45,789 nt of DNA from CAYJBH01 sp964370825 (GCA_964370825.1 CAYJKY010000028.1:1-45789); one strand, 5' to 3'; positions 1 to 8,001 are shown, counted from the first letter of the stretch. Notes: generated from the letters alone by a model not told the origin. Made by a program: numbers and translations.

Positions 1-14
1 GTAACACTAAAACA

Positions 15-48
15 CCGCACCTATCACAAACGATAGCGTGCGGTTTTG
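15..48 (+). terminator. Probable intrinsic terminator at window edge
   Basis: Stem CCGCAC-CTATC pairs with GATAG-c-GTGCGG around a six-base loop and is followed by TTTTGCTGTTT. The other strand also has a T-rich flank (GTTTTAG), so the hairpin could end transcription from either side. The gene it serves on the plus strand would lie outside the window. Confidence 0.5.
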
Positions 49-63
49 CTGTTTATTACACAA

Positions 64-93
64 AAAATCCACTGACAAAAGTCAGTGGATTTT
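64..93 (-). terminator. Terminator of tRNA-Leu
   Basis: A perfect 13-bp stem (AAAATCCACTGAC with its complement) closes a four-A loop directly after the encoded CCA end of tRNA-Leu. The outer A/T pairs supply the U-tract for minus-strand transcription. Confidence 0.8.
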
Positions 94-176
94 GGTGCGC
101 GCGAAGGGACTTGAACCCCCACGTCGAAGACACTAGATCCTAAGTCTAGCGCGTCTGCCAATTCCGCCACGCGCGC
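93..176 (-). tRNA. tRNA-Leu(UAG)
   Basis: Read on the minus strand this is a class II tRNA. It has the acceptor stem GCGCGCG/CGCGCGC, the D-arm GGCGGAATTGGCAGACGC typical of leucine tRNAs, and the anticodon stem CTAGA/TCTAG around loop CTTAGGA, giving anticodon UAG, which reads CUA. A long variable arm follows, then the T-arm loop TTCAAGT. CCA is encoded at 93-95. It has its own promoter and terminator. Confidence 0.96.
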
Positions 177-211
177 GCACGGTTTTGTGAGGCTTTTATG
201 CCCTGTCTTGC

Positions 212-240
212 ATTATAGCATATATATTAATGTTTTTCAA
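212..240 (-). promoter_or_regulatory. Promoter of tRNA-Leu
   Basis: On the minus strand TTGAAA (235-240) and TATAAT (212-217) are separated by 17 bp, a near-consensus sigma-A promoter. Initiation would fall about 30 bases upstream of the tRNA 5' end. Confidence 0.8.
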
Positions 241-277
241 GTGTTAATTTAAATTTTTCTAAAAAACAGGTTCGTCG

Positions 278-1300
278 TTACCTCTGCACCCGACCTGATC
301 CGTCACCATTTGCAAGCTTTAGCACCTCATCAACATTTACGAGGTTAAAATCTCCTTCGATTGTGTGCTTTAGACAGCTCGCTGCAACGGCAAACTCTAT
401 TGTCTCCTGTGGAGTATATTCCATCAACTGTGAATAGATAAGTCCACCTCCGAAACTGTCGCCACCTCCAACTCGATCTACAATGTGTATTAAGTAACTT
501 TTACTGAAATAGTAATCCTTGCCATCGTACAGCATGCCCGCCCAGTTGTTGTCGTTTGCAGATATCGATCCACGAAGCGTTATTGCAACTGTTTTAAATC
601 CGAACCTGTCGGCAAGCTGTTTTGCCACATCCCTATAGCCGTCGTGGTTTACAATTCCACTCGTGACGTCGGTGTTTGTAGCATGTATTCCAAAAACATC
701 AGCGGCGTCCTCCTCGTTTGCTATGCATACATCAACATAGGGCATTAACCTTGCCATCACCTCTCCCGCCTTTTCCTTGCTCCAAAGGTTTTTGCGGTAG
801 TTAAGGTCACAGGAGACGGTTATATTATTATCCTTGCAGACCTTTAATGCCTCCTCACATATCTCCGGCAAAAAACCACCAAGTGCCGGTGTTATTCCGG
901 TAAAGTGAAACCATCGAACGCCCTTTAAAATGCTTTGCCAATCAAAATCCTCAGGTTTTGCCAATGCTATTGCAGAATTGGCTCTGTTATAGATAACCTT
1001 GGAAGCTCTTTGTGAAGCGCCTTTTTCGACATAATATAACCCGAGCGTGTCTCCACCTCGAATTATTTTGTCGGTATTAACTCCGAATCTACGTACAGAA
1101 TTTACCGCTGCCTGTCCTATCTCACTTTTTGGAACCTTTGTAACATATGCCGTATCGATTCCAAAATTTGCAAGTGATACCGCAACATTTGCTTCACCAC
1201 CTGCATATGTGACAACTAATCTGTCTGCCTGGACAAAGCGGTTATACCCCTCCGGTGCGAGTCGCTGCATTATCTCTCCGAATGTTACAATAGTAGCCAT
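278..1300 (-). CDS. kdgK: 2-dehydro-3-deoxygluconokinase (KDG kinase), PfkB family
   Basis: This is a cytoplasmic sugar kinase that phosphorylates 2-keto-3-deoxygluconate to KDPG. The 340-aa protein has the PfkB fold features: an N-terminal substrate-binding GGEANVAVSLANFG stretch (34-47), DLNYRKNLW (165-173), which is characteristic of KDG kinases, and the C-terminal anion-hole motif GGGDSF (278-283), with Asp281 as the expected catalytic base. GGGDSF replaces the common GAGDSF, a conservative change. The start is supported by AGGAG six bases upstream. The next gene upstream, ending 10 bp away, is KDPG aldolase, so the pair performs the last two steps of hexuronate (pectin or alginate type) breakdown. 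Another 2-keto-sugar could be the substrate, but the aldolase partner makes KDG the best call. No clear terminator was seen between this gene and tRNA-Leu. Confidence 0.9.
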   Translation of the reverse strand: MATIVTFGEIMQRLAPEGYNRFVQADRLVVTYAGGEANVAVSLANFGIDTAYVTKVPKSEIGQAAVNSVRRFGVNTDKIIRGGDTLGLYYVEKGASQRASKVIYNRANSAIALAKPEDFDWQSILKGVRWFHFTGITPALGGFLPEICEEALKVCKDNNITVSCDLNYRKNLWSKEKAGEVMARLMPYVDVCIANEEDAADVFGIHATNTDVTSGIVNHDGYRDVAKQLADRFGFKTVAITLRGSISANDNNWAGMLYDGKDYYFSKSYLIHIVDRVGGGDSFGGGLIYSQLMEYTPQETIEFAVAASCLKHTIEGDFNLVNVDEVLKLANGDGSGRVQR

Positions 1301-1310
1301 TTTTTATCTC

Positions 1311-1949
1311 CTATCTAATATATTCTTTGGCAAGTGCGGTTATCCCCACAAAATCACCGTTTCTAATCTTTTCAACATTAACAAGGTTACCGCCCACACC
1401 CACGCCGACGACACCGGCATTTATAAATTCATTCATATTCTGAGCGTTTACACCGCCAACCGCCAAAAACTGTATGTGATTTAGCGGCGAACAAACCGAT
1501 TTTATATAACCTGAACCGAGATTACCTGCCGGAAACAGCTTTACAAAATCCGCACCAGCATCATAAGCGTTTGCTGCCTCACTTGGAGTGAGTGCGCCGG
1601 GAATAGATACTGCGCCGAGCTTTATCGTATGCCTGATAACATCCGGATTGACGTTTGGCGATATCATGTATTTTGCACCGGCGTTAAATGCGGCGTTGCA
1701 CTGGTCAATATTCATCACCGTGCCGGCACCAACACAGATTTTATCGCCCATGGCATCACATAACATGGAGATAAGTTCAGCTGTTTTGGGGATATGATTG
1801 GGATCTTTTTGGTTAAATGTCACCTCAATAAGCCTTACGCCTCCCTCCGAGAGAGCCTTTGCGGTGTTAACTATATTTTCCTTATCAACGCCACGAACTA
1901 TTGCTACTACCTTGTATTTAAGTATAAAGTCAATTGTTTGTTGTTTCAC
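1311..1949 (-). CDS. eda: KDPG/KHG aldolase (2-dehydro-3-deoxy-phosphogluconate aldolase)
   Basis: A class I aldolase that splits KDPG into pyruvate and glyceraldehyde-3-phosphate; many members also cleave 4-hydroxy-2-oxoglutarate. The 212-aa length fits the family. Visible motifs are EVTF with the catalytic Glu42, GAGTV (75-79), SPN (98-100) and KLFPAG (137-142), where Lys137 is the Schiff-base lysine. The start codon is GTG (1947-1949), preceded by AGGT 8-9 bases upstream. It is the first gene of a two-gene operon with kdgK and has a promoter about 35 bp upstream. No dedicated regulator or hexuronate isomerase is adjacent, so the pathway's other steps must be encoded elsewhere. Confidence 0.93.
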   Translation of the reverse strand: MKQQTIDFILKYKVVAIVRGVDKENIVNTAKALSEGGVRLIEVTFNQKDPNHIPKTAELISMLCDAMGDKICVGAGTVMNIDQCNAAFNAGAKYMISPNVNPDVIRHTIKLGAVSIPGALTPSEAANAYDAGADFVKLFPAGNLGSGYIKSVCSPLNHIQFLAVGGVNAQNMNEFINAGVVGVGVGGNLVNVEKIRNGDFVGITALAKEYIR

Positions 1950-1981
1950 AGCACTACCTACGGTTTTGTGTTTCTATCCAT

Positions 1982-2010
1982 ATTGTATAACAAAATGGGA
2001 AAAATAACAA
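1982..2010 (-). promoter_or_regulatory. Promoter of the eda-kdgK operon
   Basis: On the minus strand TTGTTA (2005-2010), 17 bp, then TACAAT (1982-1987). The -35 has two mismatches to TTGACA. Spacing to the GTG start is about 33 bases. Confidence 0.55.
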
Positions 2011-2084
2011 CAAAAAGTTTATATTATTTTGCACCTTAATCACATATTGCCGAGGATAAAATATAAATTATACAAACCTACCGG

Positions 2085-2151
2085 TTCGAGAAATACTTCG
2101 GTTTTTGCACAAGGTGCAAAATGACGACCGGAGTGAGTCAAAAAGTATTTC
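2085..2151 (-). repeat. Structured dispersed repeat, copy A
   Basis: On the minus strand this copy reads AAATACTT, then ACTCACTCCG, an inner hairpin TTTTGCAC/GTGCAAAA, AAACC, AAGTATTT and CTCGAACCGG. It is clearly homologous to the copies at 6425 and 18487. The outer stem (2090-2098 with 2143-2151) is kept although two of its base pairs differ from the other copies, with both partners changed. A separate GC-rich hairpin, CTCCGG-CTCCG-CCGGAG (2158-2174), lies beside it. The rest of this 467-bp gap holds the eda promoter on one side and the promoter and leader of the next gene on the other. Confidence 0.8.
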
Positions 2152-2230
2152 CAATAGCTCCGGCTCCGCCGGAGATTATGTAAATTATGTATTTTAGTTT
2201 GAAATAGTGATCAGTTACTGTAAAAATCTA

Positions 2231-2259
2231 TTGACATTTACTCAATATTTTACTACAAT
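2231..2259 (+). promoter_or_regulatory. Promoter of the GGDEF/EAL gene
   Basis: Perfect TTGACA (2231-2236), 17-bp spacer, TACAAT (2254-2259). Transcription would start near 2266 and leave a leader of about 150 nt before the chosen ATG. Confidence 0.8.
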
Positions 2260-2416
2260 AATACTATGTAAATCAAATGTGCATAAAGCACTAAATTTTT
2301 AGTTATGTGAGTAAATTTTTGACGATTTTGAAATAGTAACAGAGCATCAGCTTAACGGTTCCAAAGTATCACCGGTAAACGAGGAGATGGTTTACAGAAA
2401 CGAAGGAGATAGTAGT
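2260..2416 (+). promoter_or_regulatory. 5' leader with a hairpin masking an upstream SD/ATG
   Basis: A stem GTAAAC/GTTTAC (about 2375-2396) encloses GAGGAG plus the ATG at 2387. A second, well-spaced AAGGAG (2403-2408) serves the ATG at 2417. No known riboswitch consensus, including the cyclic-di-GMP classes, could be recognised by eye. The hairpin is visible; any regulatory role is inference. Confidence 0.4.
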
Positions 2417-5400
2417 ATGAACATCAGCGATGACTTGACTCTCATTGGTAGAAGCTCTAAAGAAATAGAGAGCGAGCTTAACTCCTCTGAAATATTAAAA
2501 TCAATATTAGCTTTAGCCCCGATTGGGCTTAATTTGTGGAACGAAAAAATGGTTAATATTATGTGCAATGCCCATATATTAACCGCATTTAATATTGAAA
2601 GCGGCGAGGAATTTCTCGACAGATTTTTTGAGTTTTCTCCGGAGTTTCAGCCAAACGGCATATTGTCTAAAGAGATGGCTCAAATTAATTTTGAAACAGC
2701 ACTAAAAAATGGAAAGCATGTTTTCCATTGGATGCACATCACCCCAAACGGAATCAATTTGCCCTGCGAAATCACATTAATAAAGCTTAACAACTCATCA
2801 AACGAAGATTATGTAGTTGGGTTTATCAAAGACCTTCGAGCAGATTTTTCCTATGCTAAGAATGAAGATGATTACTACTTTTACTTTAATGATATTCTCC
2901 CCAAAAATGCCTTAATGAATGAAATGTCCGAGTTATCTGAAGAGGGATATTATTCGATAGATTTAAGAACGGATAATCTACACTACTACGGAAAAGCGTG
3001 GAACGAAAATTCCAAAGAAAATTTCATTATGACAAAAGAGGAAATGTTGTCGTATGGAATTATTCATCGGGATGATATCGAGATATACAGAGACATGATG
3101 AATAATCTTAAGGTGGGCCAGCTAAGCTCATGCGAGATAAGATTTTTAGCTAGCGAAAATAACTATCGGTATCACAGAATTAGCTGTAAACTTATTACCG
3201 ATAGCTCCGGAACGCCTGTGTTTGTTGTCGGTAAAGGCGTCGATATACACGAACAACGAGATATTGAGGAGCGATCTCAAAAAGATTTGCTTACCGATTG
3301 TTATAATAAAATATCCGCCGAAAACATTATAACCGAAAAACTTGTTGCAGAACCTGCCGGTAAACATTCGCTTTTTATTATCGATATTGATAACTTTAAG
3401 GCGATTAACGATAATTTAGGTCATTTTTTTGGAGATGAAGTTTTAAGAGATATATCAACAGGTCTGAAAGAAGCTTTCAGAGATATTGATATAGTCGCAA
3501 GAATAGGCGGAGATGAATTTATCGTTTTTGTTGAAAATTTATCCGATGAAATGCTTATATATCAAAAAGCCGAAAAAATACTTGAGGTGTACAGAAAAAC
3601 ATATTCGGGCGAATATAAAGATTATTCTGTTTCCGGAAGTGTGGGTGTTGCACTTTTTCCTCGCGACGGTGCAAACTACGAGGAACTTTATCAAAACGCA
3701 GACAAAGCTTTAAACCAAGCTAAAATACAGGGTAAAAACCGATATATGGTTTACTCTGATGACCTTGACATCGGCACAACAAGAAGCACCACTAAAATTG
3801 AAAATGCAAACAGAATGGCAAGTTCATTTTTTGATTATGACCTTATATCTGCCGTGTTCAACATTCTTTATGAAAAAAACGGAAATAGTGATTCGATTAA
3901 TTTAGCGTTAAGCTACCTGTGCCAAAAATATGGTGCAGACAGAAGCTATATTTTTGAAACTTTAGATGGTGGTGCTACACTGACTAACACCTTTGAATAC
4001 TGTAAGGATGGAATAGGAAGTGAGATAGACAATTTACAAGGTATTCCTTATGAGCTTTTTGCAGATTTTCTTAACAAAGCTCATAATGAGATTATATACT
4101 CAAACGACCTGCGAGAAACATTAGAGCACGACAGGGCATTTGAAATTATGGATGATCAGGGTATCCTGTCTTTTGTTCATGCTCAGATAAAACGCGAAGG
4201 TCAGATGACCTTCTTTATAGGTCTTGACGATTGCACTAAAACGAGAATATGGACCGAAAGAGAGATTAATAGCCTACAATATATAGGCAAACTCGTATCG
4301 ATAATCCTGCAGGGATCACATTTAAGGGATGAGATAAATAAACTTGCGATAAGCAACAGGAACTCGGCCGAAATTTTAGACCAATCTGACAGTGTTGTAT
4401 ATGTAAGTGATCTTGAAACATATGATATTTTATATCTTAACGAGGCTGGAAGGAGTACGATAAACGCAACTTCCGACGAGGATTTTATGGGCAAAAAATG
4501 CTATAAAATCCTACAAGGAAAGGATGAACCGTGCGACTTTTGCACAAACCATCTTCTTAGCGAGGATAAATACTATGAATGGTCGCATCATAATACCGGT
4601 TTAGATAAAACATATTTGCTAAAAGACAGAATAATACGCTTTAACAGCAGCATGGCAAGGCTAGAAATTGCAACCGATATATCAAAACTTGTAGAGCTTG
4701 AAAAAACGCTGACAGATAGGCTTGCAGATGAACACTTCCTGATGAACTGTGTTGAATTGTTGCACTCCGGAAAGGCACCCAATGATTCTATAAACTCTCT
4801 ACTTGAGGCCGTGGCAAACTATTATGACGCCGAAAGAAGTTATATATTTGAAATATCAGAATGCAAGAATTATATAAGTAACACCTATGAGTATTGTAAA
4901 GCAGGACATCAGGCATATAAAGGAAGGCTACAGGATCTCCCGATAGACGAACTTGACGTTTTACTGAGCAAATGCATGGCGCATGAGGCTTTTAGCATGA
5001 ATATAGGCGATGTCGACGAAAGCTCGCTTGAGTATGAGCTCATGAAGGTGCAAAATCTTACAGACATAATCATTGCCGCAATAAAAATAGAGGGCAAAGA
5101 GGTAACAGGCTTTGTAGGTGTTGACAATTCACTAAAAAACAAAAACAAAACTTCTATCGTAAGGACCGTTGCGAAATTCACCGCATCCTTCCTTGACGAA
5201 ACAGAGCTTGTTACAAACCTTAATAGGCTTAGCTATTACGATGCACTTACAGGAGTTAAAAACAGGCACAGCTATAGTCTTGCATTAAAGGCAATTGATA
5301 AAAACATTGATAGTTTGGGCGTTTTATATGTTGACATTATAGCTCTCGGTGCAATAAATGATGCCAAGGGTGTAGCGTACGGCGATGATATTTTAGTAAG

Positions 5401-6397
5401 GTTGTCAAAAATTATAAGCTCTATTTTCAAGGAAAATGTTTTCCGTGTGGGCGGAGATGAGTTTGTGGTAATATCTGAAAACGTGCCGGAGCCTGAGTTC
5501 GAAAAAAACATTGCTTTATTAAAAGAAAAATTAAATGTCGAACCTGATTTTAACACAACAATAGGATATACGTGGAACAAAGGATATAATAACACAAGTA
5601 GCAATTTGTGTGATGGCGAAAATTATACTTGTATCCTGCTTGAGAATTTAGAGCTTGAAATTTCCGACGGTAAATTTATTGTATATCTACAACCTCAAAT
5701 CAACCTTTCTTCGGGCAAGATAGAAAGCGCTGAGGCACTTGTTAGGCGTCTCGGCGCAAACGATACACTTCAACTGCCCACCTACTTCCTGCCGTTTTAC
5801 GAAAAGGAAGGGATTATCTCAAAAATTGATGAATTTGTTTTAGAAACGGTCTGTAAAACCTTGAAATCCTGGAAAGACAGCGGGGTTCAAGCTATTCCCA
5901 CCATCTCTGTCAACTGCTCAAGAATGACTGTTTCTGAAAACGGAATGGTCGAAAAATTTGCAAAAATATGCGATAGCTATGGTGTTGAACACTCTAAAAT
6001 CAACGTTGAAATAACCGAAACCGTTAATGGAATAGGTGATAATGTTTTGGTTGATAAAATCAAAAATTTCTCAGATGCGGGATTTATGGTGTCTCTTGAT
6101 GATTTCGGCGGTAGCTATTCAAATTTAAACTCTCTTGTAACGTCTGATTTCGATGAAATAAAAATTGATATTGTGATAATCAATGGTATACACAAGGATA
6201 AAAAAGCACAAACATTAACGCAGATAGCCGTTAATCTTTGTGATGGTCTTGATGATGTTTTATCTGTGGCGGAAGGTGTTGAATGTAAAGAGCAACACGA
6301 TATCCTTTGCGAAATGGGATGCGATATAGCACAGGGATACTATTATGCAAAACCCATGCCGATAGAGGAATTTTCTAAGAAACACCTGGACAAATAA
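2417..6397 (+). CDS. Multidomain PAS/GAF protein with two GGDEF domains and an EAL domain
   Basis: A large (1326 aa) cyclic-di-GMP turnover protein with no signal peptide or membrane helix. Apparent order: PAS-like (about 25-150), second PAS-like (165-290), GGDEF1 (about 290-450, motif 364-368), GAF-like (475-630), PAS (645-770), second GAF-like (770-930), GGDEF2 (about 940-1070, motif 1012-1016), EAL (about 1085-1326, EAL motif at 1106). GGDEF1 keeps the metal and substrate signature (DIDNFKAIND) and an RxxD inhibitory site five residues before GG, so it should be an active, product-inhibited cyclase. GGDEF2 keeps GGDEF but lacks the FK of that signature and the I-site. EAL retains EALVR, NVEITE, DDFG, AEGVE and QGYYYAKP, consistent with an active phosphodiesterase. 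The start at 2417 is chosen because AAGGAG lies eight bases upstream; the in-frame ATG at 2387 has its SD touching the codon. The gene stands alone, with its own promoter. The two GAF-like segments resemble each other (RSYIFE, EYCK). Confidence 0.9.
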   Translation: MNISDDLTLIGRSSKEIESELNSSEILKSILALAPIGLNLWNEKMVNIMCNAHILTAFNIESGEEFLDRFFEFSPEFQPNGILSKEMAQINFETALKNGKHVFHWMHITPNGINLPCEITLIKLNNSSNEDYVVGFIKDLRADFSYAKNEDDYYFYFNDILPKNALMNEMSELSEEGYYSIDLRTDNLHYYGKAWNENSKENFIMTKEEMLSYGIIHRDDIEIYRDMMNNLKVGQLSSCEIRFLASENNYRYHRISCKLITDSSGTPVFVVGKGVDIHEQRDIEERSQKDLLTDCYNKISAENIITEKLVAEPAGKHSLFIIDIDNFKAINDNLGHFFGDEVLRDISTGLKEAFRDIDIVARIGGDEFIVFVENLSDEMLIYQKAEKILEVYRKTYSGEYKDYSVSGSVGVALFPRDGANYEELYQNADKALNQAKIQGKNRYMVYSDDLDIGTTRSTTKIENANRMASSFFDYDLISAVFNILYEKNGNSDSINLALSYLCQKYGADRSYIFETLDGGATLTNTFEYCKDGIGSEIDNLQGIPYELFADFLNKAHNEIIYSNDLRETLEHDRAFEIMDDQGILSFVHAQIKREGQMTFFIGLDDCTKTRIWTEREINSLQYIGKLVSIILQGSHLRDEINKLAISNRNSAEILDQSDSVVYVSDLETYDILYLNEAGRSTINATSDEDFMGKKCYKILQGKDEPCDFCTNHLLSEDKYYEWSHHNTGLDKTYLLKDRIIRFNSSMARLEIATDISKLVELEKTLTDRLADEHFLMNCVELLHSGKAPNDSINSLLEAVANYYDAERSYIFEISECKNYISNTYEYCKAGHQAYKGRLQDLPIDELDVLLSKCMAHEAFSMNIGDVDESSLEYELMKVQNLTDIIIAAIKIEGKEVTGFVGVDNSLKNKNKTSIVRTVAKFTASFLDETELVTNLNRLSYYDALTGVKNRHSYSLALKAIDKNIDSLGVLYVDIIALGAINDAKGVAYGDDILVRLSKIISSIFKENVFRVGGDEFVVISENVPEPEFEKNIALLKEKLNVEPDFNTTIGYTWNKGYNNTSSNLCDGENYTCILLENLELEISDGKFIVYLQPQINLSSGKIESAEALVRRLGANDTLQLPTYFLPFYEKEGIISKIDEFVLETVCKTLKSWKDSGVQAIPTISVNCSRMTVSENGMVEKFAKICDSYGVEHSKINVEITETVNGIGDNVLVDKIKNFSDAGFMVSLDDFGGSYSNLNSLVTSDFDEIKIDIVIINGIHKDKKAQTLTQIAVNLCDGLDDVLSVAEGVECKEQHDILCEMGCDIAQGYYYAKPMPIEEFSKKHLDK

Positions 6398-6424
6398 TAA
6401 TATTTTGCCATTAGGTAGGATTTA

Positions 6425-6489
6425 AAATATTGTTTAACTCACTCCGTTCGTTATTTCGCAAGCGAAAACCACAATATTTCTCGTACTGG
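6425..6489 (+). repeat. Structured dispersed repeat, copy B
   Basis: The outer stem AAATATTGT (6425-6433) pairs with ACAATATTT (6471-6479). Between them are ACTCACTCCG and an inner hairpin TTTCGC-AA-GCGAAA (6454-6467), and CTCGTACTGG follows. It begins 28 bp after the stop codon of the GGDEF/EAL gene. It could act as a 3'-end structure, but no U-tract follows the stem, so it is not a classical terminator. Confidence 0.85.
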
Positions 6490-6526
6490 CAGGCATGTGT
6501 TATTTATATAATCTGTATTCAGATGG

Positions 6527-6555
6527 TTGACAACAATATAAATATATGATATACT
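6527..6555 (+). promoter_or_regulatory. Promoter of the leader peptide/APH-like gene
   Basis: Perfect TTGACA (6527-6532), 17-bp spacer, TATACT (6550-6555). The start site would be near 6562, 27 bases before the leader peptide ATG and about 180 bases before the kinase gene. Confidence 0.85.
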
Positions 6556-6575
6556 TGAAACATATTGAAAGGTAG

Positions 6576-6721
6576 GTGAGCAGTCATTATGAATAAATAT
6601 AAATATAGGAAAAACAGATGTAATATTGCTCACTTTCTAAACATTTGAATGAATCAGCACGTGTGTTTATTAATTGACTTTAAATTTTCAGCACTTCTGT
6701 TTTTCAGAAGTGCTGTTTTAT
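6576..6721 (+). promoter_or_regulatory. Attenuator region: leader hairpin and intrinsic terminator
   Basis: Two structures are visible. First, GTGAGCA (6576-6582) pairs with TGCTCAC (6627-6633), bridging most of the leader peptide gene. Second, an 11-bp stem CAGCACTTCTG (6689-6699)/CAGAAGTGCTG (6705-6715) with a five-T loop and TTTTATT tail forms an intrinsic terminator 20 bp before the kinase ATG. CAGCAC at 6655-6660 can also pair with GTGCTG (6710-6715), giving a competing antiterminator. This is the layout of ribosome-controlled transcription attenuation; the mechanism is inferred. Confidence 0.6.
6589..6648 (+). CDS. Putative 19-aa regulatory leader peptide
   Basis: The peptide is MNKYKYRKNRCNIAHFLNI, rich in Lys, Arg, Tyr and Asn. 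It starts at an ATG preceded by AAGGTAGG about 13 bases upstream and lies 27 bases behind a strong promoter. Its coding region overlaps the first leader hairpin, so a translating or stalled ribosome would disrupt that hairpin. It is too short for a catalytic function. Position and structure are the evidence; no homologue is recognised. Confidence 0.5.
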   Translation: MNKYKYRKNRCNIAHFLNI

Positions 6722-6741
6722 TGTGAAAGGAAATAAACACT

Positions 6742-7722
6742 ATGTTAAAGCTAAGACACCTACTTGAAAACTACTCTTTGGCGAAGAAAGCCTTAGAAAA
6801 CTGGGAACATGACTACAATACTGTTGATGAATTGTTATCTCAATTTCGCATTTCATCTAATGCAATCTACCCCTTTTCTATAAATTCAAAAATCCAGTTT
6901 CTTAGACTCGCTCCGATAAGCGAAAAATTTGAAAACAACGTTTACGGAGAACTTGAATTTATCGAATATCTTAATTCAAATGGCTATCCTGCATTGAAAC
7001 CTGTCAAGTCAAAATCAGGTGATATTGTTCTTAAATTAAAAACAGAATGGGGAACATATTATGCCAGTGTGTTTGAACGAGTTTCTGGGATACAAATAGA
7101 AGATACCGATTGTTCCGATGAAATTATGTATCAATACGGTAAAGCTCTGGGAAAGATGCACTCTCTTTCAACGAGATATGCCCCAATAACAAAAAAATGG
7201 GGACATGAACAAGTTTTAGAGTGGATTAGACAAACTGCTTGTAAATACAATGCACCTGATTTTGTTCTGTCTGAAGTTGACGCAGTAAAAAAAGAATTAT
7301 CAAAACTTCCGAGAGATACAAATTATTACGGACTAATACATTATGATTTTGAACTTGACAATGTTTTTTATGATGAATCATCAAAAATATGCAGTGTTAT
7401 TGATTTTGATGACGGAATGTATCACTGGTATGCACTTGATATCGTACAAGTTTATGATTGTATTTTAAACGAGGTTGATAAAAAGAAGGTTGAAAATGCT
7501 AAAACATGCTTTATCAACGGATATAAAACTGAGTTTTTTCATTCAGATGAAGTTGAAAAAATGCTCCCGTTAATGCGTAGATTTTGTACTCTCTTTTCTT
7601 ATTCAAGAAAGATAAGATGTATTGACAAAAAATTTCTCGACGAACCCGTTTGGATGGAGGAATTGAGAAAAAAACTTGAAGTGGGAATTAAAAAAGATGA
7701 GTTAAGTATGCGAACAAAATGA
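6742..7722 (+). CDS. APH-family phosphotransferase (aminoglycoside/homoserine kinase-like)
   Basis: A 326-aa cytoplasmic kinase of the aminoglycoside phosphotransferase/choline kinase fold. The catalytic loop HYDFELDN (200-207, with Asp202 and Asn207) and the metal-binding DFDD (221-224) are both present. The N-lobe has a plausible ATP-contacting stretch around YASVFERV. The substrate is not evident. The family includes antibiotic kinases, homoserine kinase II and stress-related kinases, and this sequence matches none of the well-known resistance enzymes that I can recognise. The leader peptide and terminator hairpin in front of it are an arrangement often seen upstream of inducible antibiotic-resistance genes, which is why a resistance role is worth testing. 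AAAGGA precedes the ATG. The gene is AT-rich and is bordered by a repeat and a transposase remnant, suggesting acquisition. No operon partner follows. Confidence 0.75.
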   Translation: MLKLRHLLENYSLAKKALENWEHDYNTVDELLSQFRISSNAIYPFSINSKIQFLRLAPISEKFENNVYGELEFIEYLNSNGYPALKPVKSKSGDIVLKLKTEWGTYYASVFERVSGIQIEDTDCSDEIMYQYGKALGKMHSLSTRYAPITKKWGHEQVLEWIRQTACKYNAPDFVLSEVDAVKKELSKLPRDTNYYGLIHYDFELDNVFYDESSKICSVIDFDDGMYHWYALDIVQVYDCILNEVDKKKVENAKTCFINGYKTEFFHSDEVEKMLPLMRRFCTLFSYSRKIRCIDKKFLDEPVWMEELRKKLEVGIKKDELSMRTK

Positions 7723-7742
7723 GCATTTAACGTGGTGATGAA

Positions 7743-7910
7743 ATGGAATTACCAAAACGAAAAAACATCAGATTAAAGGATTATGATTATAGCCAAAATA
7801 GTGCATATTTTGTAACGATTTGCACCCAAAACAGAGAATGGTTATCTGGCGATATTGTAGGGGCGAACCTATGTGTTCGCCCGAATGACCCACACACAAT
7901 AATCTTATAG
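7743..7910 (+). pseudogene. Truncated REP-associated tyrosine transposase (RAYT, Y1 family)
   Basis: The 55-codon frame begins MELPKRKNIRLKDYDYSQNS and continues AYFVTICTQNREWL, the recognisable N-terminus of IS200-like/REP-associated Y1 transposases. Such proteins are normally 150-250 aa and carry HUH and a catalytic Tyr further on, all missing here. Within the frame lies a palindrome, GGGCGAAC-CTATGT-GTTCGCCC (7861-7882), of the kind these enzymes mobilise. The frame ends at TAG directly before a terminator hairpin. It starts 20 bp after the kinase gene stop. It is a non-functional remnant. Confidence 0.75.
7861..7882. repeat. REP-like palindrome inside the RAYT remnant
   Basis: A perfect 8-bp inverted repeat GGGCGAAC/GTTCGCCC with a 6-base loop, preceded by GTA. 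It has the size and composition of REP elements linked to Y1 transposases. No second copy was seen in this window. Confidence 0.6.
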
Positions 7911-7912
7911 AA

Positions 7913-7946
7913 AAAAACAGAGGGTAGAAAACTATCCTCTGTTTTT
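7913..7946 (-). terminator. Terminator of the PTS operon
   Basis: A 15-bp stem (7913-7927 with 7932-7946, one G-T pair) closes a four-base loop and has a run of seven T on the minus strand. It lies 56 bp after the ptsI stop codon. It is near symmetric and could also stop plus-strand transcription from the kinase gene. Confidence 0.85.
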
Positions 7947-8001
7947 ATGAAGTATTATGATATTAGGTTGTTTACAATTTTGTCTTTATGGAAATGTCCG
8001 A

